This document shows, piece after piece, positions 50,671 through 59,963 of a DNA stretch of 64,000 nucleotides (positions are counted from its first letter, which is position 1; every line of letters starts with the position of its first letter). Under the pieces are notes generated by a model. That model saw only the letters and a program-made list of their open reading frames with translations. It did not search any database and was not told where the DNA came from. The stretch spans positions 1,178,001-1,242,000 of the forward strand of contig NZ_LGYE01000001.1 of NCBI RefSeq assembly GCF_001262495.1. Direction: 5' to 3'. The position numbers and the translations under genes were made by a program. The DNA comes from Microbacterium sp. GCS4 (GTDB lineage: Bacteria > Actinomycetota > Actinomycetes > Actinomycetales > Microbacteriaceae).

Positions 50671-52143
50671 TCAGTCCGCGGCCAGGGCCTCGACGGGCGC
50701 GACCCGCGTCGCGAGCCGCGTCGGCGTCGCCGCGGCGACGAGCGTGAGCACCGCGGTCGCCACGACGATGATGACCACGGGCAGCCACGGCACGTGCGGG
50801 GCGACCAGTCCCGCCGGCTCGAAGTCGGGCAGCGTGGGCGTCGACCCCAGCAGCGACTGCGCCGCGATCCACCCGTACACGACTCCGAGGACCAGACCGG
50901 TGAGCGTCGCCGCCACCGTGATGTGGGTCGCTTCCAGCAGCACCATGCGACGGACCTGCGCGTTCGACAGACCGATCGACCGCAGCAGCCCGAGTTCGCG
51001 ACGGCGCTGCACGACCCCGATCGTGAGGAGGTTCACGAGCCCGACGGCGGCGATCACGGCCGACACGGCGACGAGCACCATCATGACCCCGGCGAAGGCG
51101 TCGAAGGGTGCGAAGAACTCGTCGGGGATCGACCCCTCGGACTGACCGATCAGCATCTGCTTGACCGACTCGAGCGCCACGGCGAACATCGTCACGAGCG
51201 TCACGCCCATGACCACGCCGATCGCCATGCGCGAGGACCGCTCGGGGTAGCGCAGGGCGTTCTCGGCCGCGAGCTTCGCGGTGGCGCTCGAGCCGAACAT
51301 CCGCCCCACGAGCCGCAGCACCGGGGGCATGAACAGCACCGAGCCGAGGGCGAGGCCGGTGAACGAGAGCAGGCCGCCCACGAAGGCGACGGCGACGCCG
51401 ATCGGGTGCAGCAGCCCGACGACCACGCCGGCGGCGAGCAGCAGCGCTCCGGTCACGAGCAGCACCCACGCCCCGATGTGTCGGCCCGCGCGCGATACCT
51501 CGTCATGAGTGCGCTCCACCGAGCCCCCGATCGCCTGCAGCGGGGTGACCGTCAACACACGACGCGACCCCGCCCATGCGGCCGCCCACGTCGTGAGGGC
51601 GACCCCGACGGCGGGCAGCGGCACGAACGGCTGCGCGAGCGTGAAGTCCCCCGGCACGTTCGCGATCAGGGAGGATCCGATCTGCACGCCGATCGCCGCG
51701 ATGCCGACGCCGACGAGAAGCCCGAGCGCGGCGCCGATCACGCCGACCACGAGACCCTGACGCCCCACCTCCGCACGCTGCGACCGCGCGGTCGCCCCGA
51801 TCAGGCGCATCAGCGCGATCTGCCTGGTCCGCCCCGCGATGATGGTCGAGAACGTGTTGGCCGTGACGATCGCCGCGACGTACATCGCGACGGCGGTGAG
51901 CAGCACCGAGAGGAGTCCGACGACGACCGCGAGCGTCTCGCTGTCGCCGATGAACGGATCGGCCTGCAGCACGGCGCCGAGGTACGCGGTGGTCTCGACG
52001 AGCACGACGCCGAAGGCGGCCGACAGCGCCGCGACGAGGAGGCTGGCACCCATCCCCCGATCGCGCAGCCAGGCCAGGCGCGGAGCGGTCGCCGCGCTCT
52101 CCGGCACGATCGTGCGCGTGAGCGGTGCGGCGACGGCGCTCAT
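50671..52143 (-). CDS. ABC transporter permease with FtsX-like domains
   Basis: A 490-residue FtsX-family permease with about eight helices: two FtsX-like blocks, each with the loop motif (RTRQIALMRLIGATARS and RRRELGLLRSIGLSNAQ). This type pairs with a LolD/MacB-like ATPase and often exports or removes antimicrobial peptides or lipids. It overlaps the ATPase gene by ATGA, and a histidine kinase/response regulator pair lies upstream in the same direction. Confidence 0.9.
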   Translation of the reverse strand: MSAVAAPLTRTIVPESAATAPRLAWLRDRGMGASLLVAALSAAFGVVLVETTAYLGAVLQADPFIGDSETLAVVVGLLSVLLTAVAMYVAAIVTANTFSTIIAGRTRQIALMRLIGATARSQRAEVGRQGLVVGVIGAALGLLVGVGIAAIGVQIGSSLIANVPGDFTLAQPFVPLPAVGVALTTWAAAWAGSRRVLTVTPLQAIGGSVERTHDEVSRAGRHIGAWVLLVTGALLLAAGVVVGLLHPIGVAVAFVGGLLSFTGLALGSVLFMPPVLRLVGRMFGSSATAKLAAENALRYPERSSRMAIGVVMGVTLVTMFAVALESVKQMLIGQSEGSIPDEFFAPFDAFAGVMMVLVAVSAVIAAVGLVNLLTIGVVQRRRELGLLRSIGLSNAQVRRMVLLEATHITVAATLTGLVLGVVYGWIAAQSLLGSTPTLPDFEPAGLVAPHVPWLPVVIIVVATAVLTLVAAATPTRLATRVAPVEALAAD

Positions 52144-52901
52144 GCCGCCACCTCCGCGGCGAGCATGTATGCCGAGATCTCCTCGGCGGTCTGCCGCGGG
52201 TGGTCGGCGACGATGCGGCCGTCCCCGAGGAACAGCACCCGGTCGGCGTGGCTCGCCGCGATCGCGTCGTGCGTGACCATCGCGATCGACTGGCCGTGCT
52301 CGCGGCTCGCGGCGGCGAGCAGCCGCAGCACCTCGCGGCCGGTCTTCGAATCGAGATTGCCGGTGGGTTCGTCGGCGAACACGAGGTCGGGCGCAGTGGC
52401 GAGTGCACGGGCGATCGCGACGCGCTGCTGCTGACCGCCCGACAGCTGGTGCGGGCGGTGCTGCAGACGGGCACCGAGGCCGAGGGTGTCGATCAGTCCG
52501 TCGATCCGCGCCTTCTCGAGGGCGCTGGGTCGCCGGCCGTCGAGCTCGAACGGCAGCATGATGTTGCCGAGGGCCGTGAGCGTGGGCACCAGGTTGAACG
52601 CCTGGAAGATGAAGCCGACCCGGCGCCGACGCAGGATGGTGAGGTCGAGGTCACCGAGGCCGGTGATCTCGGTGTCGCCGATCCAGGCGCGGCCCCCGGT
52701 CGGCGTGTCGAGTCCGGCCATGATGTGCATGAGCGTGGATTTGCCGGAACCGGAGGGTCCCATGATCGCGGTGAACTGCCCACGACGGATGCCGACGCTG
52801 ATGTCGTCGAGCGCGTGGACCGTGCCCTCGCCCGAGCCGTAGGTCTTGGTGAGGTGCTGGACGCGGGCGGCGAGCCCGAGGTCGGTGGTCGTGATCTCCA
52901 T
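52140..52901 (-). CDS. ABC transporter ATP-binding protein (FtsX partner)
   Basis: A 253-residue ATPase with Walker A GPSGSGKST at 48-56, Q-loop, signature LSGGQQQR, Walker B DEPTGNLDS and the MVTHDAI H-loop, of the MacB/LolD group. I chose ATG 52901, 7 bases after a TAGCGT box, over the longer frame that starts at 53009; the message is therefore probably leaderless. It is separated by about 95 bases from the response regulator. Confidence 0.92.
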   Translation of the reverse strand: MEITTTDLGLAARVQHLTKTYGSGEGTVHALDDISVGIRRGQFTAIMGPSGSGKSTLMHIMAGLDTPTGGRAWIGDTEITGLGDLDLTILRRRRVGFIFQAFNLVPTLTALGNIMLPFELDGRRPSALEKARIDGLIDTLGLGARLQHRPHQLSGGQQQRVAIARALATAPDLVFADEPTGNLDSKTGREVLRLLAAASREHGQSIAMVTHDAIAASHADRVLFLGDGRIVADHPRQTAEEISAYMLAAEVAA

Positions 52902-52995
52902 GTCACCGACGCTATTTCCGGCCCCGCGCCGGGCGCGTCGGCCTGTCGACGCATCCCCGTACATCTCGAGGATGATCCCGTCTCGAACCCTGTGG

Positions 52996-53631
52996 TCAGG
53001 CGAGGCCATGCTCGAACGCGAACACCACGAGCTGCACCCGGTCGCGCAGCGACAGCTTGGTGAGGATGCGGCTGATGTGCGTCTTCACGGTCGCCTCACT
53101 GAGATACTCCCGCGCGGCGATCTCGGAGTTCGACAGGCCGCGGGCGGCGAGGGCGAAGATCTCCTGCTCGCGGTCGGTGAGCGCCGAGAACTGCGCGGGC
53201 ACGGGTTTCGGCGCCTCGGCGAAGTGCTCGAAGAGCTCCCGAGTGGCGGAGGCGGCGATCACGCTCGACCCGGAGTGCACGGTGCGGATGGCCGCAAGGA
53301 GGAACTCGGGATCCGCGTCCTTGAGCAGGAAGCCGCTCGCCCCCTGCCGGATCGCCCGGGCAGCGGCCTCGTCGAGGTCGAACGTCGTGAGCATCACGAT
53401 GCGCGGCGGATCCGGCTGCGCGAGGATCTCGGCGGTCGCGGTGAGCCCGTCCATGACCGGCATCCGGATGTCCATCAGCACGACGTCCGGCCGCACGGCG
53501 CGCACGAGGTCGATCGCCTCGCGTCCGTCGCCGGCCTCGCCCACCACATCGAGGTCGGGCTGCGACGCGATGAGCATGCGGATCCCGGCGCGGAACAGCG
53601 CCTGGTCGTCCACGAGTGCAACCCTGATCAT
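52996..53631 (-). CDS. NarL/LuxR family response regulator
   Basis: A 211-residue response regulator with receiver domain (phospho-acceptor Asp54 in VLMDIRM) and a LuxR helix-turn-helix at about 145-205 (LTDREQEIFALAARGLSNSEIA). It overlaps the kinase gene by ATGA and should control the adjacent ABC genes, by position. Confidence 0.93.
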   Translation of the reverse strand: MIRVALVDDQALFRAGIRMLIASQPDLDVVGEAGDGREAIDLVRAVRPDVVLMDIRMPVMDGLTATAEILAQPDPPRIVMLTTFDLDEAAARAIRQGASGFLLKDADPEFLLAAIRTVHSGSSVIAASATRELFEHFAEAPKPVPAQFSALTDREQEIFALAARGLSNSEIAAREYLSEATVKTHISRILTKLSLRDRVQLVVFAFEHGLA

Positions 53632-54806
53632 GCGACCTCCCCGATCGGGAGCGAGGCGTGCACGACGAACTGCGGGCCTTGACGCTCCGCCTGAAGGCTA
53701 CCTCCCACGAGCTGAGCCCGTTCGCGCATGCCGATGACCCCGTGCCCGCCGATCGACGGTGTGCTCTCGCGCGCGACGGTGTTGTGCACGTGGATGTCGA
53801 CGCGATCCGCCAGCCAGGCGAGATGCACGTCGACCGATCCGTCGCCGTGCCGGATCGCGTTCGTGAGCGCCTCCTGCAGGATGCGGTAGACAGCGAGCTG
53901 GATCGCGCCCGGCGGTTCGCCGGGCGGCGTCGGATCGATCGTGATGCGCGGTTCGATGCCGGCCTGTCGCACCTGCGCGAACAGCGCCTCGAGGTCGGCG
54001 AGCGTCGGCTGCGGGCCGTCGCCCTGGCGATGCCGTAGCTGCGTGAGCAGCAGCCGCACGTCGCTCAGCGCCCCGCGGGCGGTCTGAGCGATCGTGCCGA
54101 GTGCCTCGGTCGCCATCTCGGGCTTCGCGGCGGCGGCGTAGCGCGCGCCGTCGGCCTGGGCGATCACGACCGCGAGCGAATGCGCGACGATGTCGTGCAT
54201 GTCGCGCGCGATCCGCACTCGCTCCTGTTCCTCCGCCGCGAGGGACTCCGCCTGCAGCTGCGCCGCACGGGTGCGCCGGGATCGCAGGATGACGCGCCAC
54301 AGCAGTCCGCACACCCACGCGAACCCGAGCGCGAGCAGCGACAGGACGAGCAGCAGCGTGCCCGCGGTGATCTTGTCCCAGCCGCTTCCGGTGCCGAATG
54401 CGACGCCGTTCACGATGACCATGTAGATCGCCGCGACGAAGCCGCCGACGATGGCCGAGCCGAAGCCCCACCACAGCACGGTCCTCGTCCCCCACGCGGC
54501 CGTCGCGTAGAGCACCATCAGGATCGCGATGTCGATGGGCAGCGGCCCGAATCCCGCGAGCATCTGCAGCACCGCGCCGACCCAGGCGGCGATCAGCGCC
54601 AGCCCCGGCGACAGCCGACCGATCGCGACGCCGCCGAACATGAGCAGGCTCGCGATCACGACGGCCGCGGCCGACGTTCCGGAGGTGTCGCCGCCGCCCG
54701 CGCCCGGTCCGTAGAACGCGATCGACATCGGGGTGAACACGATGAAGAGCAGCGACGCCCCGACGATGTCGAGGACGAGCGCGGTGCGCGAGAGCGGGCG
54801 GATCAC
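53628..54806 (-). CDS. Sensor histidine kinase (HisKA_3 type)
   Basis: A 392-residue kinase with six hydrophobic helices (residues 8-170), no large extracytoplasmic sensor, the phospho-acceptor His204 in RDMHDIVAHSL and an HATPase_c domain with EALTNAIRHG and GGHGVIGMRERA. It senses in the membrane, as in intramembrane-sensing kinases. GTG 54806 lies 6 bases after TAGCGT. Same operon as the response regulator. Confidence 0.92.
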   Translation of the reverse strand: MIRPLSRTALVLDIVGASLLFIVFTPMSIAFYGPGAGGGDTSGTSAAAVVIASLLMFGGVAIGRLSPGLALIAAWVGAVLQMLAGFGPLPIDIAILMVLYATAAWGTRTVLWWGFGSAIVGGFVAAIYMVIVNGVAFGTGSGWDKITAGTLLLVLSLLALGFAWVCGLLWRVILRSRRTRAAQLQAESLAAEEQERVRIARDMHDIVAHSLAVVIAQADGARYAAAAKPEMATEALGTIAQTARGALSDVRLLLTQLRHRQGDGPQPTLADLEALFAQVRQAGIEPRITIDPTPPGEPPGAIQLAVYRILQEALTNAIRHGDGSVDVHLAWLADRVDIHVHNTVARESTPSIGGHGVIGMRERAQLVGGSLQAERQGPQFVVHASLPIGEVA

Positions 54807-54873
54807 TCCCCCACGCTACGCGGCGTCGACCTCGACCCGCATCCGTCTGGGGATGTATCCGGCGGGGCGGAGG

Positions 54874-55665
54874 TCACGCCCGCGCGATGATCTCGCCGTG
54901 CGGCACGAGGAACCAGCCGTCGCCGTCGTCGGCCCAGCGTCGCCAGGCGTCGCTGATCTCCTGCAGGTCGGTGCGCGAGGCCATCTCGCCGTCGAGCAGC
55001 TGTCGGGTCAACGCGGATTCCAGGATGCGGTCGGCCCACATGCCGCCCCACCAGGCGCGATCCTCGGGAGTGGCGTAGCACCACGTGGATGCCGTCGCCG
55101 TGACCTCCTCGAAGCCGGCGGCGCGCGCCCAGGACAGCAGGCGGCGGCCCGCGTCGGGCTCGCCGCCGTTCGCTCGCGCCGCCCGCCGGTACAGGTCGAG
55201 CCAGGTGTCGAGCTCGGGAAGCACCGGGAACCAGTGGAACCCGGCGTAGTCCGCATCCCGGGCAGCTACGACCCCGCCCGGCACCGTGACACGCCTCATC
55301 TCGCGCAGCGCCCGCACGGGGTCGGCCACGTGCTGCAGCACCTGGTGCGCGTGCACGACGTCGAAGGAGTCGTCGGCGAACGTCAGCGCGTGCACGTCCT
55401 CGACCGAGAAGTCGAGGTTCTCGAGGCCGAGGCTCGCCGCGAGATCGCGGGAGAGCGCCAGCGCCCGCTCGTCGATCTCGGTCGCCGTCACGTGCGCGAC
55501 CACGCCTGCGAAGTCGACGGTGATGCTGCCGGGGCCGGCGCCGACGTCGAGGAGTCGTGTGTCGGCCGTCAGATGCGGTCGCAGGTACGCGGCGGAGTTC
55601 GCGATGTCGCGGATGCGGTGCGAGCGGAGGACGGACTCGTGGTGCCCGTGCGTGTAGGTGGCCAT
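54874..55665 (-). CDS. Class I SAM-dependent methyltransferase (UbiE/MenG-like)
   Basis: A 263-residue methyltransferase with the SAM motif LLDVGAGPG at 38-46 (LLDVGAGPGSI), Glu-rich acidic turn, and VVHAHQVLQHVADP. Neighbouring menE and menB might suggest a menaquinone methyltransferase, but MenG-specific features are not clear, so I keep it general. A GGAG is close to the start (ATG 55665). Confidence 0.82.
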   Translation of the reverse strand: MATYTHGHHESVLRSHRIRDIANSAAYLRPHLTADTRLLDVGAGPGSITVDFAGVVAHVTATEIDERALALSRDLAASLGLENLDFSVEDVHALTFADDSFDVVHAHQVLQHVADPVRALREMRRVTVPGGVVAARDADYAGFHWFPVLPELDTWLDLYRRAARANGGEPDAGRRLLSWARAAGFEEVTATASTWCYATPEDRAWWGGMWADRILESALTRQLLDGEMASRTDLQEISDAWRRWADDGDGWFLVPHGEIIARA

Positions 55666-55676
55666 GCTCCAGTGTG

Positions 55677-56765
55677 TCAGGAACGCGGGTGGGGTCGATC
55701 CGGACGGTCGTCTGCGGCGAGCGCCGTGCGCACGGCGCGGGTCGCGGCGGTCGCGTCGAGTCCGGAGGTGTCGACGACGAGCACACCCGGCACATCCGAC
55801 CGGGACCCCTGCGCGGCGATCAGCGCCTCGATCTCCGCGTCGGTTGCTCCGACCACGTCGTCACCAGCGAGGATCGGCCCTCGCCCCGTGCGGCGTTCGT
55901 CGGCCCGCGCACGCCGCGAACGCTCGTCGGCCTCGAGCCGGACGATGACCACATCGGCGTGCGGGAAGGCGGCGACGACGTCATCCGGCGCCATCCGGCC
56001 CGGGGCGACCACCACGAGGGACTCGGCCCCGACGTCGGCGAAGACCTCGTGCAGCGCGACCACCCCGGCGACCGCTGCACCGCGCGCATCGGGTGCGAAC
56101 GCCAGCTGCGCGGCATCCGCGAAACCCGTACGGACTCCCGCCGCCCAGTGCTCGGAGACGATCCGCCAGCCGACGGTTGACGCACCGGCCAGTCGCGGAC
56201 CGGTGATCCAGAGCACGGTCCCGCGCGCGCGAGAGGCGGCGGTCTCCCGGCGATCAGGCCCGGGAGCCGAGAGATCTGCGAGCAGCAGAGTGTCGAGCAC
56301 CCGGTGGACGACCTCCTCGACCGGGAGGTCGTCGGTGGGCAGCCGGATCCACTCCGGATGCGCGTGGGCGGACTCCGCAGTGCCCGCGGTCAGCGCCTGC
56401 CGCACCTGCTGCTCCGTCCAGTCCCTGGCGGTCAGCCGAGCGCGACGCACCGGCTCCGCGGCATCCAGCCAGATCGACGTCACGGGATGCCCGTGCCGAG
56501 GCGGCGGGATACGGGCCTCCGCGACGCCCGACACCACGAGCATCTGCGCCCCCGCGGACTCGTGTCCCCGCGCGATCCGCTCCAGCGCCCGTTCCTTGAG
56601 AGCCCACCGGTCCGGATCGTCGTGCGGTGCGGGGTAGCACATGCCCAGCTGGTCGATGTCGACGTACGCGATGCGGACGCCGTCGGCGCGGAGGCGCTGC
56701 GCGACCTGCCAGGCGACGGCGCTCTTGCCGACACCGGGGCCTCCGGCCAACCGCAGGATCTCCAC
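55677..56765 (-). CDS. Double P-loop NTPase-fold protein, second site degenerate
   Basis: A 362-residue protein of two kinase-like halves. The first has GGPGVGKSA at 8-16, an intact Walker A; the second (about 185-355) has GPRLAGAST at 189-197, with Ala195 where Walker A needs Lys. Both halves share the pattern of small-molecule kinases or nucleotide-binding proteins (beta-Walker-helix, DGADE-like turn). GTG 56765 lies 6 bases after TAGGCT. The role is unknown; see the findings. Confidence 0.75.
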   Translation of the reverse strand: MEILRLAGGPGVGKSAVAWQVAQRLRADGVRIAYVDIDQLGMCYPAPHDDPDRWALKERALERIARGHESAGAQMLVVSGVAEARIPPPRHGHPVTSIWLDAAEPVRRARLTARDWTEQQVRQALTAGTAESAHAHPEWIRLPTDDLPVEEVVHRVLDTLLLADLSAPGPDRRETAASRARGTVLWITGPRLAGASTVGWRIVSEHWAAGVRTGFADAAQLAFAPDARGAAVAGVVALHEVFADVGAESLVVVAPGRMAPDDVVAAFPHADVVIVRLEADERSRRARADERRTGRGPILAGDDVVGATDAEIEALIAAQGSRSDVPGVLVVDTSGLDATAATRAVRTALAADDRPDRPHPRS

Positions 56766-56802
56766 GCGGCCAGCCTATGGTGCGCCGGATCTCCGCCGGA
56801 CG

Positions 56803-57957
56803 TCAGCGCAGGTCGGCCACGGCGCGACGGATCGCCTCCCGGTCGGGCTTGCCCGAGGCGAGGACGTCGAGCTCGTCGACGAGCACCATGCGGGCGGGGC
56901 GCGCATGCTTGCCGAGCTCCTCGGCCACGGCCTCGCGGGCCTGCACGAGCTGATCCGACTCGCTGCGACGCAGGGCCTCGCCGCGCGCGGCGACGATCAC
57001 CGAGGCCTCACCCCAGCGCGCATCGTCGACGCCCACCACGACGGCACCGCTGAGACCGGGGATGCGGCGCACGATCCGCTCGACCCGGTCGAGCGAGACG
57101 TTGATGCCGCCTGACACGATCACGTTGTCGGCGCGGCCGTGCACGCGCACCACCCCGTCGTCGACGAGGCCGAGGTCGCCCGTGCGGTACCAGCGGATGC
57201 CGTGCTCGTCGTGCGTGAAGTTCCGCGCCGTGAGGTCGCCGTCGCCGAGGTAGCCGTCCGCGAGCATGGGACCGGCGATGCGCAGCTCGCCGTCCACCGC
57301 CCGCACCGCCACGGATTCCAACGGCACGCCGTCGTACACGCATCCACCGCTCGTCTCGGTCGATCCGTAGGTGCGCACGAGGCGCACGCCGAGGTCGGCC
57401 GCTCGTTCGCGCAGTGGCTCCGGCAGCGCTTGACCGCCCACCAGGATCGCCCGGTAGGCGCGCAGCGCCGCGCGGATGGGGGCGTCGGCTGCCGCATCGA
57501 GCAGCGTCGACAGCTGCGCCGGCACGAGGGACGTGTAGAGCTCGGGGATGCCGTCGCCCGACACCGGCCGCAGCATCGACAGCGTCGCCTCGGCGAAGGT
57601 CTGCGGTGAGAACCTGCCATCGAGCGCGACCGGCTCCGTGCCGGCGAGGATCGAGCGAACCACGACCTGCAGCCCCGCGACATAGCCGCCGGGAAGCGCG
57701 AGCAGCCAGCGCCCGGACCCGATGCGCTGCGCCGTGGCCTCGGCGCTCGCGCGCAGCGCCTCCCCGCTCAGGGCGACACGTTTGGGGACCCCGCTGGACC
57801 CCGAGGTCGCGATCACCACGGCCGTGCCGCGCGGCACCCAATCCGGCGCGTCGCCGATCATGCCGAAGCCCAGGGCCTGTCCGCCGTCGAGGGCCCGGGC
57901 GAGCGCATCCCGCAGCCGTGCCGGATCCTCGGCATCCATCGAGATCAGTCCGACCAT
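56803..57957 (-). CDS. menE: o-Succinylbenzoate-CoA ligase (AMP-forming)
   Basis: A 384-residue acyl-CoA synthetase with the AMP-binding loop ATSGSSGVPKR (50-60), YGSTETSGG, the WYRTGDLG hinge and C-terminal GKPDREAIRR with the catalytic Lys. It is shorter than typical MenE (about 450-500 residues), lacking the first subdomain, as often seen in Microbacteriaceae. It lies 34 bases after menB, so it is read in the same menaquinone cluster. Confidence 0.88.
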   Translation of the reverse strand: MVGLISMDAEDPARLRDALARALDGGQALGFGMIGDAPDWVPRGTAVVIATSGSSGVPKRVALSGEALRASAEATAQRIGSGRWLLALPGGYVAGLQVVVRSILAGTEPVALDGRFSPQTFAEATLSMLRPVSGDGIPELYTSLVPAQLSTLLDAAADAPIRAALRAYRAILVGGQALPEPLRERAADLGVRLVRTYGSTETSGGCVYDGVPLESVAVRAVDGELRIAGPMLADGYLGDGDLTARNFTHDEHGIRWYRTGDLGLVDDGVVRVHGRADNVIVSGGINVSLDRVERIVRRIPGLSGAVVVGVDDARWGEASVIVAARGEALRRSESDQLVQAREAVAEELGKHARPARMVLVDELDVLASGKPDREAIRRAVADLR

Positions 57958-57991
57958 GTCCGTCCCGTCCTCTGCCCGATCCCGCGGGACC

Positions 57992-58924
57992 TCAGTAGTG
58001 CCAGGGGAACGACGACCAGTCGGGGTCGCGCTTCTCGAGGAAGGAGTCGCGGCCCTCCACGGCCTCGTCCGTGCCGTAGGCGAGGCGTGTCGCCTCCCCC
58101 GCGAACACCTGCTGGCCGACGAGCCCGTCGTCGACCGCGTTGAACGCGAACTTCAGCATGCGGATCGCCGTCGGCGACTTCGTGAGCACGGTCCGCGCCA
58201 TCGCCAGCGCCTCGCGCTCGAGCTCGGCATGCGGCACGACGCGGTTCACGGCTCCGGCCTCATACGCGCGCTGCGCCGAGTACTCCTCCGCGAGGAAGAA
58301 CACCTCCCGCGCGAACTTCTGCCCGGTCTGCCGCGCCATGTACGCCGAACCGTAGCCCGCGTCGAAGCTGCCGACGTCGGCATCCGTCTGCTTGAACCGC
58401 GCCTCCTCCGACGAGGCGATCGTGAGGTCGCACACCACGTGCAGCGAGTGCCCTCCCCCTGCTGCCCAGCCCGGGACGACCGCGATCACGACCTTGGGCA
58501 TGAAGCGGATGAGTCGCTGCACCTCGAGGATGTGGAGGCGTCCGGCGCGTGCGCGCGTTTCGTCTCGCTCCGCTCGCTCAACGACCGAATCCTCGGCCTC
58601 GGAGTACTTGTACCCGTCGCGTCCGCGGATGCGCTGGTCGCCGCCGGAGCAGAACGCCCAGCCGCCGTCCTTGGGACTCGGCCCGTTGCCGGTGAGCAGC
58701 ACGGCCCCGATGCGCGGGTCCTGGCGGGCGATGTCCAGTGCCCGATACAGCTCGTCGACCGTGTGCGGGCGGAACGCGTTGCGCACCTCGGGTCGGTCGA
58801 ACGCGATGCGCGCGACACCGCCGTCGTGCGTGACGTGCGCGGTGATGTCGGTGTAGTCCTCGGCGCCGGGCGCGAGAGTCCACTCGTCGGGGTCGAACAG
58901 GTCGGAGACGAATGCGCTGGTCAC
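57992..58924 (-). CDS. menB: 1,4-Dihydroxy-2-naphthoyl-CoA synthase
   Basis: A 310-residue crotonase-family enzyme that closes the second ring of menaquinone. FCSGGDQRIRG (91-101), GWAAGGGHSLHVVCDL and the DVGSFDAGYGSAYMAR segment are family hallmarks. Residues 113-124 (SVVERAERDETR) are extra: they are encoded by a 35-bp interspersed repeat (58554-58588) inserted in frame just before RLHILEV. The start is GTG 58924, 7 bases after TAGGCT (leaderless). First of the leftward pair with menE. Confidence 0.95.
   Translation of the reverse strand: MTSAFVSDLFDPDEWTLAPGAEDYTDITAHVTHDGGVARIAFDRPEVRNAFRPHTVDELYRALDIARQDPRIGAVLLTGNGPSPKDGGWAFCSGGDQRIRGRDGYKYSEAEDSVVERAERDETRARAGRLHILEVQRLIRFMPKVVIAVVPGWAAGGGHSLHVVCDLTIASSEEARFKQTDADVGSFDAGYGSAYMARQTGQKFAREVFFLAEEYSAQRAYEAGAVNRVVPHAELEREALAMARTVLTKSPTAIRMLKFAFNAVDDGLVGQQVFAGEATRLAYGTDEAVEGRDSFLEKRDPDWSSFPWHY
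58554..58588. repeat. Interspersed repeat inserted in frame in menB (35-bp form)
   Basis: This copy matches the 35-bp copy at 36516-36550 at 32 of 35 bases. It keeps the reading frame and adds about 12 residues to MenB. Confidence 0.85.
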
Positions 58925-58969
58925 GGCATCCAGCCTATTCCTGTCGAGATCGCCGACGGGATGCGCGGA

Positions 58970-59962
58970 TCAACCACGACGGGCCCGCGCCGTCTTGATC
59001 CAGCCGTCCACGATGTCCCACCCGACGCCCAGCGCGATGCCGAAGCCGAGGAGCACGGCGAGGATCCGGAAGATCCCTCCCTCATCCGCGGCCTTCGCGT
59101 CGCCGGCGGCGAAGCCCTCGCCGCCCGCCGCGACGATGTGCGAGAGGAACTCGGGGTTCACGAGCTCGCCGCGCAGCAGCAGGATCAGGCTCCATGCGAG
59201 GAAGGCGACCGCCAGAACCGTGTTGACGACGGCGAGCCCGGTGCTCCAGCCGCGTCTGCGGTACAGGACGACGGCGAAGACGGCCTCGGCGACGATGAGC
59301 AACCCCAGCGTCGCGACGCCCCAGGGCCACAGCTGCGGGTTGAGGATCGGAAGTGCGTCACCCTCGACCTGCACGAATCCGCGGAACCGATCCCACAGCA
59401 GCGCGCCGACGGCGATGCCCAGGAAGACGAGCGACGCGATCAGCTCGGATCGCCCCACCCCCTTCTCGCGCGCCTCGGGAAGCTGATCCACGTCCCACTT
59501 CACACCGGTGTCGGCACCGGCGCGCTCGAGGATCACGAAGACGAGCGTGGTCCAGAAGCACAGGTGCAGGATCGTGCCACCCGTCGCCACCACGGCGGTC
59601 GAGATGATCTCGCCCACGGGTGCAGCAGCGATCGTCTGCCCGAGGGCGACCGCGGCGAGCACGCAGACCGGCACGATCATCAGCAGCAGCTTCAGCAGCC
59701 GCCACCAGGTGAGGTAGTAGCGCGGCCCGATCAGGTACAGCGGCCGGTCTGCGTACCCTGCGGCGAGCGCACCGGGATCGCCGAGCTCGGTGAGCACCGC
59801 ACGCTCGGCGGCATCCGGGCTCTCGCCCTGCTCGAGTCGGGCTTCGACAGCATCCGCGATGGATGCTTCGAGCTCGGCGCGCACGTCGTCCTGCGCCTCC
59901 GGGCGCAGGCTGCGGACGGTCGCGTCGATGTAGCGCTCGGTGAGGGTTGCGGTGCTGGGCAT
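58970..59962 (-). CDS. Membrane protein with permease-prefix domain, PadR-linked
   Basis: A 330-residue membrane protein. The first 80 residues (TERYIDATVRSLRPEAQDDV and ELGDPGALAAGYADRP) form the soluble permease-prefix helix bundle common next to PadR regulators; six or seven helices follow. GAGGAG precedes the ATG at 59962. It lies one base after the PadR stop, so it is co-expressed with, and probably controlled by, that regulator. Function unknown. Confidence 0.82.
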   Translation of the reverse strand: MPSTATLTERYIDATVRSLRPEAQDDVRAELEASIADAVEARLEQGESPDAAERAVLTELGDPGALAAGYADRPLYLIGPRYYLTWWRLLKLLLMIVPVCVLAAVALGQTIAAAPVGEIISTAVVATGGTILHLCFWTTLVFVILERAGADTGVKWDVDQLPEAREKGVGRSELIASLVFLGIAVGALLWDRFRGFVQVEGDALPILNPQLWPWGVATLGLLIVAEAVFAVVLYRRRGWSTGLAVVNTVLAVAFLAWSLILLLRGELVNPEFLSHIVAAGGEGFAAGDAKAADEGGIFRILAVLLGFGIALGVGWDIVDGWIKTARARRG

Positions 59963-59963
59963 G

